Shown here in pieces: positions 52,608 to 61,198 of a stretch of 64,000 bases of DNA. The stretch comes from Saprospiraceae bacterium (GTDB lineage Bacteria > Bacteroidota > Bacteroidia > Chitinophagales > Saprospiraceae), in the NCBI GenBank assembly GCA_028280415.1, contig JANQLV010000075.1, forward strand, positions 1 through 64,000, written 5' to 3'. The notes below the pieces were generated by a model. That model was not told where the DNA came from. It did not search any database and saw nothing but the letters and a program-made list of their open reading frames with translations. Each line of letters starts with the position of its first letter. The stretch's first letter is position 1. The position numbers were made by a program, and so were the translations under genes.

Positions 52608-54230
52608 ATGAATAAGTTTTTTACTACACTTTCCCTTTTTCTACTGCTATTTAGTCAAAATTTACTAGCTCAGGAAGAGGAAAACTTCTATAATCCTCAA
52701 TCTATCCGTAATTTCAAAATTACTTTTGAACAAGATAACTGGCAAATGTTGCTGGATTCTATGCGTTTGTACGGTGATGGCTTGCTGATTGGAAATATCG
52801 AAATAGACGGAACAAAGTACGAGGATGTCGGCTTTCGCTGGCGCGATTCCAAATCTTTTTCCACAGGCGGTAAACATAATGCGCTGCATATATCACTCAA
52901 CTATATTGATAAAAACCAAAATCACAAGGGCTATAAAAAGTTGAAACTATCGACAGCATTGCGCGATCCGAGTATGGTACGCGAGGTATTGGGATTTCAA
53001 ATTGCGAGGAAATATATGCCCGCCCCGGAAGCTAATTATGCCAGCGTGGAAATCAATACAGAATACTACGGCCTTTTTGTAAATATTGAAGCAGTCGACG
53101 GGACTTTTCTCGAAAAGCATTTTGGCTCAAGTGATAACAGCTTTTTTAAATGCACCCCTGAGAATGTCAAAAACAGGGTGACTCCAAAAGGTTGTAAGAA
53201 GAATCTTTTTGCTTCCCTGGAATACGAAGAAAAAGCATCCTGCTATACTACGAATTTTGAAATTAAATCGGAAGATGGCTGGGATGATCTGATTGAACTG
53301 ACCAGAGTGCTTAATAAAGATATTGATAGTATCGAATCTGTTTTAAATGTTGACCGTGTCTTATGGATGCTGGCCTTTAATAATGTCTTGGTAAACCTCA
53401 GTAGCTATTCCGGATACAATAGCCAGAATTATTACCTCTATAAAGATGATATGGGGCAGTTTAATCCCATCGTATGGGATTTGAATCTGGCTTTCGGGAG
53501 TTATAAACGAGTTGGGTCCGGCTCGGATCTCAATCTTAAGCAATTGCAGAAACTCGATCCACTCTTACATGCCGACAATAGCACCAAACCTTTAATTAAC
53601 AAACTTTTAAGTGTTCCGCTTTACAAAAAAATGTACCTTAACCACATTCGGACAATTGTTTATGACAACTTTGAAAATGATTGGTATAAACAAGAAGCCG
53701 AAAGTTTGCAGTTGGCTATAAATAACGAGTTGTTGAAAGATCAGCATAAGCAATATCCTGACTCGGATTTTAGAAAAAGCCTGAGCAATACGATTGGCAA
53801 ACGCAGTAAGATACCGGGAATCGTTGAATTGATGGGGAAGAGATCAAAATTTCTTAAAAAGCACGATGATATCTCTATTTTCCCTCCATCGGTTGAAGAA
53901 ATTATGGTGAAAGGCCGGGAAAAATTTTCCAATGATATGGTTAAAGATTTCAAAATATCGGCTAAAGTTGAAAAACGCGCTAAACGTGTTATACTTTATT
54001 ATCGTTACAATAGTGATGAAAAATACCAGGCTGCTTATATGGCGGATGATGGGAATAACCACGATGGAGAAGCGGGAGACAAGGTTTTTGGAGTAGCCGT
54101 TAAGCCCGGACCGGATCACGATAGAATAGAATATTTTATACTCGCGGAAAATATTGCTGCCGTTGGTTTTTCTCCGGCAAATTATATGTACGAGCCTTAC
54201 ACCTCGTCTCTGGAAGAACTCAATAAATAA
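52608..54230 (+). CDS. CotH-family protein, kinase motif altered
   Basis: 540 residues with a signal peptide (about 1-21, ending LLAQ). The CotH kinase-like domain covers about 35-400, with LKLSTALRDPSMVREVLGFQIARKYMPAPEANYASVEIN and NYYLYKDDMGQFNPIVWDLNLAFGSY. The GNS motif of active CotH kinases (RGNSS...K) reads WRDSKSFSTGGKHNALHISLN, so the Gly-Asn and the usual K-x-P-Y/F-x-I-K are lost. A fibronectin-like beta module (about 425-530) ends the protein. It is tandem with a second CotH copy (54302). Secreted or periplasmic; no T9SS sorting domain. Confidence 0.8.
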   Translation: MNKFFTTLSLFLLLFSQNLLAQEEENFYNPQSIRNFKITFEQDNWQMLLDSMRLYGDGLLIGNIEIDGTKYEDVGFRWRDSKSFSTGGKHNALHISLNYIDKNQNHKGYKKLKLSTALRDPSMVREVLGFQIARKYMPAPEANYASVEINTEYYGLFVNIEAVDGTFLEKHFGSSDNSFFKCTPENVKNRVTPKGCKKNLFASLEYEEKASCYTTNFEIKSEDGWDDLIELTRVLNKDIDSIESVLNVDRVLWMLAFNNVLVNLSSYSGYNSQNYYLYKDDMGQFNPIVWDLNLAFGSYKRVGSGSDLNLKQLQKLDPLLHADNSTKPLINKLLSVPLYKKMYLNHIRTIVYDNFENDWYKQEAESLQLAINNELLKDQHKQYPDSDFRKSLSNTIGKRSKIPGIVELMGKRSKFLKKHDDISIFPPSVEEIMVKGREKFSNDMVKDFKISAKVEKRAKRVILYYRYNSDEKYQAAYMADDGNNHDGEAGDKVFGVAVKPGPDHDRIEYFILAENIAAVGFSPANYMYEPYTSSLEELNK

Positions 54231-54301
54231 CTGAGTTGGAGCGGATAAAACGAACACTGGTTTTTGAATTTCAACTCATTGCAAGAAACACAAATATAAC
54301 A

Positions 54302-55861
54302 ATGGTTAGAAATTCAGTCTTTGTTTTGTTAATATTCCTATGCAGTGGATTATCAGCGCAGAAAATGTACGATGTGGATGCTGTCCGGGAAGCCAAATTG
54401 TACATCGACGATGATCAATGGCTAAATACACTGGACTCTTTAAAGCAATTAGGTAACGATGATCGAGTAGTCGCCAGCCTTGTTTTTGACGGTATTCGCT
54501 ATGATAGTGTAGGAGTGCGGTTTAAAGGAAACTCTTCTTACTTCAATGTTCGAAATCAGGAACTGACCAAACTGCCATTTAATATCAAAGCTGATTTCGT
54601 AAAAAAGAAACAACGCTTTAAAGACAAATACAAATCATTAAAATTGTCCAATGTTTTTCGTGATCCCAGTTTTTTGAGGGAAGTATTGAGCTACGAAATT
54701 GCCGGTAATTATATGCCTGCTCCCAGGGCCAATTATGTCAAACTCTTTGTCAATGACGAATATCTCGGCCTTTATAATAATACAGAATCTGTAGATAAAG
54801 ATTTTTTAAATAAGCATTTTGGCTGGAAAAAGGGAAAGCTTTTCAAATGTGATCCCAATTGGAATGCCGCTGATCTGAGGGATTGTAAAAAAGGCGATAA
54901 AGCTTCACTGGAATACCTCGGTCCCGATTCCACCTGTTATTACGGATTATACGAAATCAAATCCGAGTATGGGTGGGGAGAGCTGATTGAATTGACCCGT
55001 ATTCTGAATAATGCTATTGATAGTATCGAAAGTATACTTAATGTCGATCAGGCACTTTGGATGCTTGCTTTTAATAATGTTCTGGTCAATTTGGATAGTT
55101 ATTCCGGAAGGCTTTGCCATAATTATTACCTCTACAGAGATTCCTTTGGCATCTTTCATCCAATTCTTTGGGATATGAACCTTTCCTTTGGAGGTTTCAG
55201 ATATGATGGTTTGGGCTCACCGCTTTCCAATGAAAAAATGATTAAGCTAAGTATGTTTAATCATTATAAACAAAAAAATCAAAAACGGCCATTGATCTCT
55301 AATTTATTGAGAAATAGTTTTTACCGAAAAATTTATGTGGCTCATGTCAAAACCATTGTGAATGATTTTTTTGCAAATGAAAAATACCTGGAAAGGGCAA
55401 AACTTATTCAGTCTGTAATTGATACAGATGTCAAAGAAGATGAAAACAAGCTATATTCATACGAAGGCTTTAAACAAAACCTGAATATGACTGCGGCAAT
55501 TGGTAAATCAAAAATGATTGGGATTGCCGAATTGATGGAACCAAGGACGGAATATTTGACCAATCACCCGCTTTATACGCGAAAAGCACCTGAAATATCG
55601 GAAGTCAAACATAATAATGAACCTGATCGATATAAAATTATGGCAGAGATAATCGATGCAGAATACGTTTATCTGGCTTATAGAACCAGCTCCGGCGCAC
55701 CGTTTAAAAAGATCGAAATGATCCCGGATATGATGGGAAATATTTATAATATCAAAATTGATAAAGCCTCTCTTGTTGAATATTATATCATTGCAGAAGG
55801 AGATAAATCAACCAGCTTATCACCTGAAAGAGCTTCTTTTGAGTTTTATGAGATTAAGTGA
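54302..55861 (+). CDS. CotH-family kinase-like protein, motif retained
   Basis: 519 residues from the ATG at 54302, which opens a signal peptide (MVRNSVFVLLIFLCSGLSAQ); a TTG at 54236 would add 22 residues before it. It has the same layout as the preceding gene (about 40-45 percent identical by eye in the core) but keeps the ATP-binding FKGNSSYF and KLPFNIKADF segments, and HNYYLYRDSFGIFHPILWDMNLSFGG. CotH proteins phosphorylate secreted partners; the partner here is unknown. The two genes are 71 bases apart and look like a duplication followed by divergence. Confidence 0.82.
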   Translation: MVRNSVFVLLIFLCSGLSAQKMYDVDAVREAKLYIDDDQWLNTLDSLKQLGNDDRVVASLVFDGIRYDSVGVRFKGNSSYFNVRNQELTKLPFNIKADFVKKKQRFKDKYKSLKLSNVFRDPSFLREVLSYEIAGNYMPAPRANYVKLFVNDEYLGLYNNTESVDKDFLNKHFGWKKGKLFKCDPNWNAADLRDCKKGDKASLEYLGPDSTCYYGLYEIKSEYGWGELIELTRILNNAIDSIESILNVDQALWMLAFNNVLVNLDSYSGRLCHNYYLYRDSFGIFHPILWDMNLSFGGFRYDGLGSPLSNEKMIKLSMFNHYKQKNQKRPLISNLLRNSFYRKIYVAHVKTIVNDFFANEKYLERAKLIQSVIDTDVKEDENKLYSYEGFKQNLNMTAAIGKSKMIGIAELMEPRTEYLTNHPLYTRKAPEISEVKHNNEPDRYKIMAEIIDAEYVYLAYRTSSGAPFKKIEMIPDMMGNIYNIKIDKASLVEYYIIAEGDKSTSLSPERASFEFYEIK

Positions 55862-55964
55862 ATTAGTTATTTGATACCTGGTTTTTGATATTGAATATCG
55901 AATAACGAGTAATAAAAATCGAATAATATTTTTTATCTTGTAAAGGAACAATTGAATGTACTGA

Positions 55965-56417
55965 ATGAGAATTGAATCTAAGGTTGAAATAAGTAAGCCT
56001 CCGTCCGAGGTTTTTGAGTTTTTACTGGAGGATGAAAACCTGATTTTGTGGGTAAAGAATTTTATCACTTTAGAACGTTTGGAGGGAGAAGAAGGTCAGG
56101 TCGGTTCCACTTCAAGGCATGTATATAATGAAAATGGTCAAACTATAGAATTCATTGAAGAAGTCCTGGAGATTGATCCTGGAAAACTCTTCCACTCCAT
56201 TCTGCGAAATTCCTCCATGGAAATTGAAATTACCAATAAATTAAGTCCGCTTAAAGATGACCACACCCTTTTATGCGTCAGTACAGATCGCAGGCCTCTA
56301 AGTTTTGGAGCTAAAGTCCGTAATCTATTTTCCAAAAAGAAATGGACAAAAAGGCAAGTCGATGATTTGCAACGCTTCAAAGATGCTATCGAAGAACTTA
56401 CCGAAGATTATGAATAG
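55965..56417 (+). CDS. SRPBCC-family protein
   Basis: 150 residues of the START/polyketide-cyclase-like fold: MRIESKVEISKPPSEVFEFLLEDENLILWVKNF, a central FIEEVLEIDPGKLFHSIL and a C-terminal helix QVDDLQRFKDAIEEL. The ligand is unknown. It is unlike the 13313 SRPBCC protein in sequence and lacks a paired regulator. The preceding gap contains two ATCGAATAA copies 21 bases apart (55898 and 55919). Confidence 0.78.
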   Translation: MRIESKVEISKPPSEVFEFLLEDENLILWVKNFITLERLEGEEGQVGSTSRHVYNENGQTIEFIEEVLEIDPGKLFHSILRNSSMEIEITNKLSPLKDDHTLLCVSTDRRPLSFGAKVRNLFSKKKWTKRQVDDLQRFKDAIEELTEDYE

Positions 56418-56507
56418 GCCCTATCTTTTGAAGCTCATCGAATATTAAAATCGAAATGGAACTACAGAAAGAGTGCAAATATGGTAGCATTTTTGTTTTA
56501 TAACTAT

Positions 56508-56542
56508 TTTGGCTAATATTATTGCTTGACTTCGTATCTTTA
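56508..56542 (+). promoter_or_regulatory. Probable promoter of the TSP3/OmpA gene
   Basis: TTTG (56508-56511), 23-base spacer, TATCTTTA (56535-56542), a one-base departure from TAnnTTTG. The start is predicted near 56550, about 26 bases before the ATG at 56576. Confidence 0.5.
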
Positions 56543-56575
56543 CGAAAAGAATACATCTTAAAAAACTGATCTTCA

Positions 56576-58018
56576 ATGAATTATAGCCCTCTTGAACAAA
56601 AAACGGCCTTTACATTCATTTTGCTGTTTATACTTGTGCTTGGTCTGCACGCCCAGGATCCGCTGCGCCCGAATACGATATTTGGGAAAGTACTTTTCCT
56701 TGATCATTTTTCTCCCCGGGAAGGAAAACTCTCCGGATTTGATAATTTTTCTAATGGTTTTGAAGTAGGCTATTTACGAAACATTAATAAAAATTTTAAT
56801 GCAGCCATTCCCCTGAAGGTTGGTGTAATAAAATTGCCCGATGAAACGGAAAATCGCCGATACCTTGGAGTAGATTTCGTAGGTCAGTTCCAGTATTATA
56901 CTGAGGATAGCCGGATCATACCATATGGACTGATCGGTTTAGGTGGAGTTTCTGAAGGATTTAGCCGGCTCAATTTTCAAATACCGATAGGGGCAGGCTT
57001 GAATGTGAGGTTAGGGAAATATGCATTTATCAATTTTCAGGCAGAATACCGTACGGCTCTAACCGAAGACAGGAATAATTTTCAATATGGTTTGGGACTG
57101 GCTTTTATGCTAGTAGATGTCGACGAGGAAGATTTACCGGAACCTTTTGCAGGGCCTGTTTCGGACAGGGATCAGGATGGGATAGAAGATGCCAAAGATG
57201 AATGCCCGGATGTTGCGGGATTAGCAGTATTAGGTGGTTGTCCGGATTCCGATGGCGATGGGATTGGGGATAATAATGACGAATGTCCAAAGAAATACGG
57301 TCCGAGGGAAACGAATGGCTGCCCGGATTCTGATGGTGACGGGATTGCAGACAGTTTGGACGAATGTCCGAATCAGCCTGGAACCAGAGAAGATAATGGC
57401 TGTCCACCGAAGGATTCTGACAATGATGGATTTATAGACCGGGAAGATGAATGTCCGGATATCAAAGGTACGCTCAAGGGGTGTCCGGACTCTGATGGTG
57501 ATGGCATTATTGATTCAAAAGACGAATGTCCGAATGCGAAAGGAGAGGGGCGTTTCAATGGCTGTCCGGATACGGATAAAGATGGGATTCCCGATCTGAA
57601 AGATAAATGCCCGAATTCACCTGCACCGAATTCCGCGACCGGATGCCCCGAGATTCGCAAAGAAGACAAAGCGGTATTGGACTATGCTTTGCAAGCGGTA
57701 CAGTTTGAAACTGGAAAGGCAGTACTCAAAGAAGATTCAAAGGTTGTTTTGGATCAGGTCATAGATGTGATGCGTCGCTATCCGGATTTCCGTTTGGAAA
57801 TCATTGGACATACTGATGATGTCGGTTCGGAAATTAACAATTTGAAATTATCGCAGCGCAGAGCCAAAGCCTGCTATGATTATTTGCTTTCGAAAGGAAT
57901 TTCGGCAGATACGATGAACTCCGGAGGATTTGGTGAAAGCAATCCGATTGCGCCGAATGATACCAAAGAAGGGCGTTCTTTAAACAGGAGAGTGGAGTTT
58001 ATTTTGGCACCGAGGTAG
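56576..58018 (+). CDS. OmpA-family protein with thrombospondin type 3 repeats
   Basis: 480 residues: signal peptide about 1-26, an N-terminal beta-barrel-like domain (about 30-185), calcium-binding thrombospondin type 3 repeats (about 195-365; pattern DxDxDGIxDxxDECP repeated about seven times, for example DSDGDGIADSLDECPN), and an OmpA C-terminal domain (about 370-480) with AVQFETGKAVLKEDSK, IGHTDDVGSEINNLKLSQRRA and NRRVEFIL. It bridges the outer membrane to peptidoglycan. A terminator follows 17 bases after the stop, and a T9SS-domain remnant lies beyond it, in the same reading frame. Confidence 0.9.
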   Translation: MNYSPLEQKTAFTFILLFILVLGLHAQDPLRPNTIFGKVLFLDHFSPREGKLSGFDNFSNGFEVGYLRNINKNFNAAIPLKVGVIKLPDETENRRYLGVDFVGQFQYYTEDSRIIPYGLIGLGGVSEGFSRLNFQIPIGAGLNVRLGKYAFINFQAEYRTALTEDRNNFQYGLGLAFMLVDVDEEDLPEPFAGPVSDRDQDGIEDAKDECPDVAGLAVLGGCPDSDGDGIGDNNDECPKKYGPRETNGCPDSDGDGIADSLDECPNQPGTREDNGCPPKDSDNDGFIDREDECPDIKGTLKGCPDSDGDGIIDSKDECPNAKGEGRFNGCPDTDKDGIPDLKDKCPNSPAPNSATGCPEIRKEDKAVLDYALQAVQFETGKAVLKEDSKVVLDQVIDVMRRYPDFRLEIIGHTDDVGSEINNLKLSQRRAKACYDYLLSKGISADTMNSGGFGESNPIAPNDTKEGRSLNRRVEFILAPR

Positions 58019-58035
58019 ATGAAAAAATGAGGAAT

Positions 58036-58072
58036 AAAAAATCCCGAAGTTCATAGAGCTTCGGGATTTTTT
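58036..58072 (+). terminator. Intrinsic terminator of the TSP3/OmpA gene
   Basis: AAAAAATCCCGAAG (58036-58049) and its exact complement (58059-58072) form a 14-bp stem with a 9-base loop, ending in six T. Confidence 0.9.
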
Positions 58073-58210
58073 GTTAAAGCTTTTTATTTTCCTAATCCAG
58101 ACTTTTTCATTGGTGAAGAAATCAATACTATTGGCATTCCTCCCGGTATATACTGGCTGGAACTAAGAACTGATAAAGAACTTCAGGTTCAATCTTTTAT
58201 CATAAAATAA
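58073..58210 (+). pseudogene. Orphan T9SS type A sorting-domain remnant
   Basis: In one frame the bases read FYFPNPDFF (58082-58105 region) and, further on, GIPPGIYWLELRT and LQVQSFIIK followed by TAA (58208-58210). These are the first and last strands of a T9SS type A sorting domain; the middle strands are missing. There is no start codon or cargo region upstream, and the 5' end overlaps the terminator of the OmpA gene. It is best read as the 3' remnant of a deleted cargo gene. Confidence 0.7.
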
Positions 58211-58218
58211 AAATCGCA

Positions 58219-58737
58219 TTACTCTTTCCGGTACTCTTCATAACCCTGTTCTTCCAGACGCTTATATTTCACCGCTACTCCGTCGGAAAGCTCCTGTTTG
58301 TACTGTAGCATTTTTTGAGAAACTTCCGGATTGTGACTACCGATAATCTGGGCAGCAAGGATACCCGCGTTTTTCGCAGCGTTGAGTGCTACCGTAGCTA
58401 CCGGTACACCATTGGGCATTTGCAAAATAGATAGTACAGAATCCCAGCCATCAATGGAATTGGAGGATTTTACCGGGACACCAATCACGGGAAGCGGAGA
58501 TAGAGAAGCAACCATACCGGGAAGATGTGCAGCACCTCCCGCACCGGCGATAATTACTTTGATCCCTCGCTGATGAGCGTTTTTCGCAAAATTGAACATG
58601 CGCTGTGGCGTACGATGGGCGGAAACAATGGTTAACTCAAAAGGGATTTCCATTTGCTTTAAAAAGTCTGCTGCCTGCCGCATAACCGGAAGGTCAGAAT
58701 CTGAGCCCATGATAATACTAACGATTGCTTGATCCAT
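58219..58737 (-). CDS. purE: N5-carboxyaminoimidazole ribonucleotide mutase
   Basis: Rearranges N5-CAIR to CAIR in purine synthesis, the step after PurK. The 172-residue class I PurE shows [16 protein letters not shown], the catalytic [10 protein letters not shown] and [24 protein letters not shown]. It lies on the same strand as map and purK but is separated from map by about 215 bases containing a large palindrome. Residues after about 160 form the usual C-terminal helix ([18 protein letters not shown]). Confidence 0.93.
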   Translation of the reverse strand: MDQAIVSIIMGSDSDLPVMRQAADFLKQMEIPFELTIVSAHRTPQRMFNFAKNAHQRGIKVIIAGAGGAAHLPGMVASLSPLPVIGVPVKSSNSIDGWDSVLSILQMPNGVPVATVALNAAKNAGILAAQIIGSHNPEVSQKMLQYKQELSDGVAVKYKRLEEQGYEEYRKE

Positions 58738-58831
58738 ATCTTTAAGTTAAATATTTAATAGTCTGCTTTTTTCCGAATAAAGAATTGATTTTAGAGTTTG
58801 TATAAATTTTTATGATTGAGCGAAAACAAGA

Positions 58832-58914
58832 AAATTTTATTTTGGACAAGGCAAAAAACGCAGACATAGCCTTAGCTATGGCGAGTATTTTTAACGAAGT
58901 ACAGAACAAAATTT
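58832..58914. repeat. 83-bp palindromic element
   Basis: An imperfect palindrome centred at 58871-58874 (loop CTTA). Inner arms CATAGC/GCTATG (58865-58870, 58875-58880) are exact; outer arms AAATTTTATTTTGGAC (58832-58847) and GTACAGAACAAAATTT (58899-58914) pair with a few wobbles. The form, with a GGCAAAAAACGCAGACATAGC-like core, resembles intergenic palindromic repeats common in Bacteroidota genomes. It sits between map and purE. Confidence 0.7.
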
Positions 58915-58952
58915 GCCGTTTGTAGCCAATTGATAGATGTTTAAACATACTC

Positions 58953-59711
58953 TTATATACCATTAATCGCAGTAAGGATTATCGGCTCGTTTTCTGTGAC
59001 TATAAGGGTATGCTCATGTTGAGCAACAAAGCTTCCATCATTGGTTTTCATCGTCCAGTTATCATCGGTTTGATGAGCGTATTGAGCCTTGGTAGAAATA
59101 AAAGTTTCTAGTGCAATTACCATATTCTTTTTAAAACGTCCCCGGTTATAATGGTCTTTATAATTAGGGATTTCTCTTGGCGATTCGTGCAACTTCCTAC
59201 CAATGCCGTGACCGCAGAGATTCTTAATAACCTGAAAACCGCGTTTTCGAGCTTCTTTCTGTATCAGATCTCCAATCTCATTGATACGGGTATTATGCTT
59301 AATTCGTTTGACGGCAAGGTTCAGAATTTCGCGGGAAGCATCTACCAGGGGGCTTAAATGATTGATATCCTGCCCAACGACAAAAGAGCAACCATTATCA
59401 CCATAATAACCATTCAGTTCTGCGGATACGTCTATGTTCACCAGGTCACCTTCTTTGATGATTTTATTTTCGGAAGGAATTCCATGACAAACTTCGTCGT
59501 TAATGCTGATACAAGTATAGCCGGGAAATTTATAATCCTTTAAAGGAGCAGAGACAGCCCCGTGATGCGCAAGAATTGAATTACCATATTCATCAATTTC
59601 TCTAGTATTCATACCCGCTTTGGTAAAAGCGATCATTTCCTTTAAGGCCAGTCCAACTATATAACCGATCTGCTGAATACCGTCTAGTTCTGCTTGTGTA
59701 TTAATAGACAT
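58953..59711 (-). CDS. map: Methionine aminopeptidase, type I
   Basis: Removes the initiator Met from nascent proteins. The 252-residue protein has the full metal site: VCHGIP (His), VNIDVSAELNGYYGDNGCSF (two Asp), GHGIGRKLHE (His), IALETF (Glu) and QHEHTLIV (Glu). It lacks the N-terminal zinc-finger or SH3-binding extension. It lies between purK (20 bases upstream) and purE, an unusual site for this gene, and may be transcribed with purK. Confidence 0.93.
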   Translation of the reverse strand: MSINTQAELDGIQQIGYIVGLALKEMIAFTKAGMNTREIDEYGNSILAHHGAVSAPLKDYKFPGYTCISINDEVCHGIPSENKIIKEGDLVNIDVSAELNGYYGDNGCSFVVGQDINHLSPLVDASREILNLAVKRIKHNTRINEIGDLIQKEARKRGFQVIKNLCGHGIGRKLHESPREIPNYKDHYNRGRFKKNMVIALETFISTKAQYAHQTDDNWTMKTNDGSFVAQHEHTLIVTENEPIILTAINGI

Positions 59712-59731
59712 ATTTGAATCGTTTTAGAGGT

Positions 59732-60898
59732 TTAAGATTGCGAAGCAGAGATAATTTTTAAACTTTTTTGAATTTGCCGGGCTTTATTTTTTGCATTTTC
59801 CAAATCCTGATCTACTATAGTGACATGCCCCATTTTTCTAAAAGGTTTGGTTATCGCCTTTCCATAGATATGAAACTTGGCGCCTTCAATAGAAAAACAA
59901 TCCTGCAAACCTTCGTATTGAGCTTTTCCCGTATGTCCATCTGCTCCCAGTAAATTTACCATTACCGATGGAATTGTTGCTTCTGTGTTCCCCAAGGGAT
60001 AGTTTACAATTGCTCTCAGATGTTGCTGAAACTGCGAACAAATCGCACTGTCGATCGTATGATGTCCACTGTTATGCGGACGGGGAGCCACTTCGTTGAT
60101 CAGTACTTCATTATCCTTGGTGAGAAAAAGTTCTACAGCAAGTAAGCCACATAAATCATAAGCTTCAATCGTCGACTTGGCAATAGCAATGGCTTCCCGG
60201 GCAATCTCACTGGAGATCGCTGCGGGGCAAAAAAGGAACTCTACCAAATTGGCAGTTGGGTTGAATTCCATCTCAACCGGAGGAAAGGCTTTTACTTCAC
60301 CATTTTCATTTCGGGCTACAATGACAGCTATTTCTTTTTGAATGTCCACAAGTGGTTCTATTATCGAAGGAGTATCCATCAACCGATCCAGATGCTCAGC
60401 GGATTTAATGATCGCGACTCCTTTTCCATCATAACCCGCCGTTCTGGATTTTTGTACGAATGGAAAAGTTAATTGCCGATTATCAATTGCCGTTTTGATT
60501 TCCTTGGCATTTTCGTAAAATTTAAAATGACTGGTCGGTAATGCTTTTTCTTTATAAAACTGTTTTTGTAAGCCTTTGTCTTTAATGATATTCAAAGCAG
60601 TGGGAGAGGGGTGAATTTTTATGCCTTCCCGTTCCAGTTTGAGCAGTGCTTCGGTATTGACATGCTCAATTTCAATGGTGAGTACATCAACTTGCTTTCC
60701 AAAATGGTATACATCGTCAAAATCCTTGAAGCTTCCCTCTACGAAGTGATCACAAGCCGCTCCGGCCGGAAAGTCTTTTGATACATCTAGCACCCAGGTT
60801 TCCAACTCCCAGTTTTGTGCAGCTAAAACGAGCATTTTTCCCAATTGGCCTCCGCCTAGTATGCCTACCTTGAATCCGGTATTGATTATTCCTTTCAC
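59732..60898 (-). CDS. purK: 5-(carboxyamino)imidazole ribonucleotide synthase
   Basis: ATP-grasp enzyme making N5-CAIR from AIR, bicarbonate and ATP. The 388-residue protein starts at GTG (60896-60898) and shows the PurK opening VGILGGGQLGKMLVLAA, ATP-grasp segments FPFVQKSRTAGYDGKGVAII and EIAVIVARNENGEVKAFPPVE, and the metal-binding LLAVELFLTKDNEVLINEVAPRPHNSGHHT. It works with PurE, whose gene lies downstream beyond map. The order purK-map-purE is on one strand. Confidence 0.93.
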   Translation of the reverse strand: MKGIINTGFKVGILGGGQLGKMLVLAAQNWELETWVLDVSKDFPAGAACDHFVEGSFKDFDDVYHFGKQVDVLTIEIEHVNTEALLKLEREGIKIHPSPTALNIIKDKGLQKQFYKEKALPTSHFKFYENAKEIKTAIDNRQLTFPFVQKSRTAGYDGKGVAIIKSAEHLDRLMDTPSIIEPLVDIQKEIAVIVARNENGEVKAFPPVEMEFNPTANLVEFLFCPAAISSEIAREAIAIAKSTIEAYDLCGLLAVELFLTKDNEVLINEVAPRPHNSGHHTIDSAICSQFQQHLRAIVNYPLGNTEATIPSVMVNLLGADGHTGKAQYEGLQDCFSIEGAKFHIYGKAITKPFRKMGHVTIVDQDLENAKNKARQIQKSLKIISASQS

Positions 60899-61145
60899 AG
60901 TACGATTTTATTTTTGTGATTTAAAACCGCCACGAAGATAATTAGTTGAAATGTAAAAGTGATAAAATCGAACTTGAACTTATACATTATCAAGCAGCAT
61001 TGAAGTAATTGAGCCTGTGATAATAAAGCCCCGGCCCTGAAACTTGCTATTTGAGTTTGAACCTGATTCTTTCTATTCAAAAGTCGAAGCGCCTTTTTCT
61101 AAAATAAAAAAGCCCCCCACCACCGTAGCAATGAGAGGCCGTCCC

Positions 61146-61180
61146 AAAAACTGATTTTAAATATCTTTAAAACAGTTTTT
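61146..61180 (-). terminator. Intrinsic terminator of the large T9SS gene
   Basis: AAAACTG, then TTTTAAA and TTTAAAA around a 4-base loop, then CAGTTTT (61147-61179), form a strong hairpin with one bulged base. On the reverse strand five T follow (61150-61146). It ends transcription of the adhesin gene and separates it from purK. Confidence 0.75.
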
Positions 61181-61198
61181 GTTTTAACACACAATCAC

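Noticed and set aside
52608..55861. CotH genes as T9SS cargo
   Set aside because: Neither protein ends in a type A or type B sorting domain; both end in a beta module and a charged tail.
58742..58963. Reverse open frame of 73 residues between map and purE
   Set aside because: It lies across the 83-bp palindrome, has no family or signal, and its composition follows the repeat.
60895..61080. Reverse open frame of 61 residues overlapping the purK start
   Set aside because: Starts at TTG, has no recognisable family, and only chance overlap with the GTG of purK supports it.
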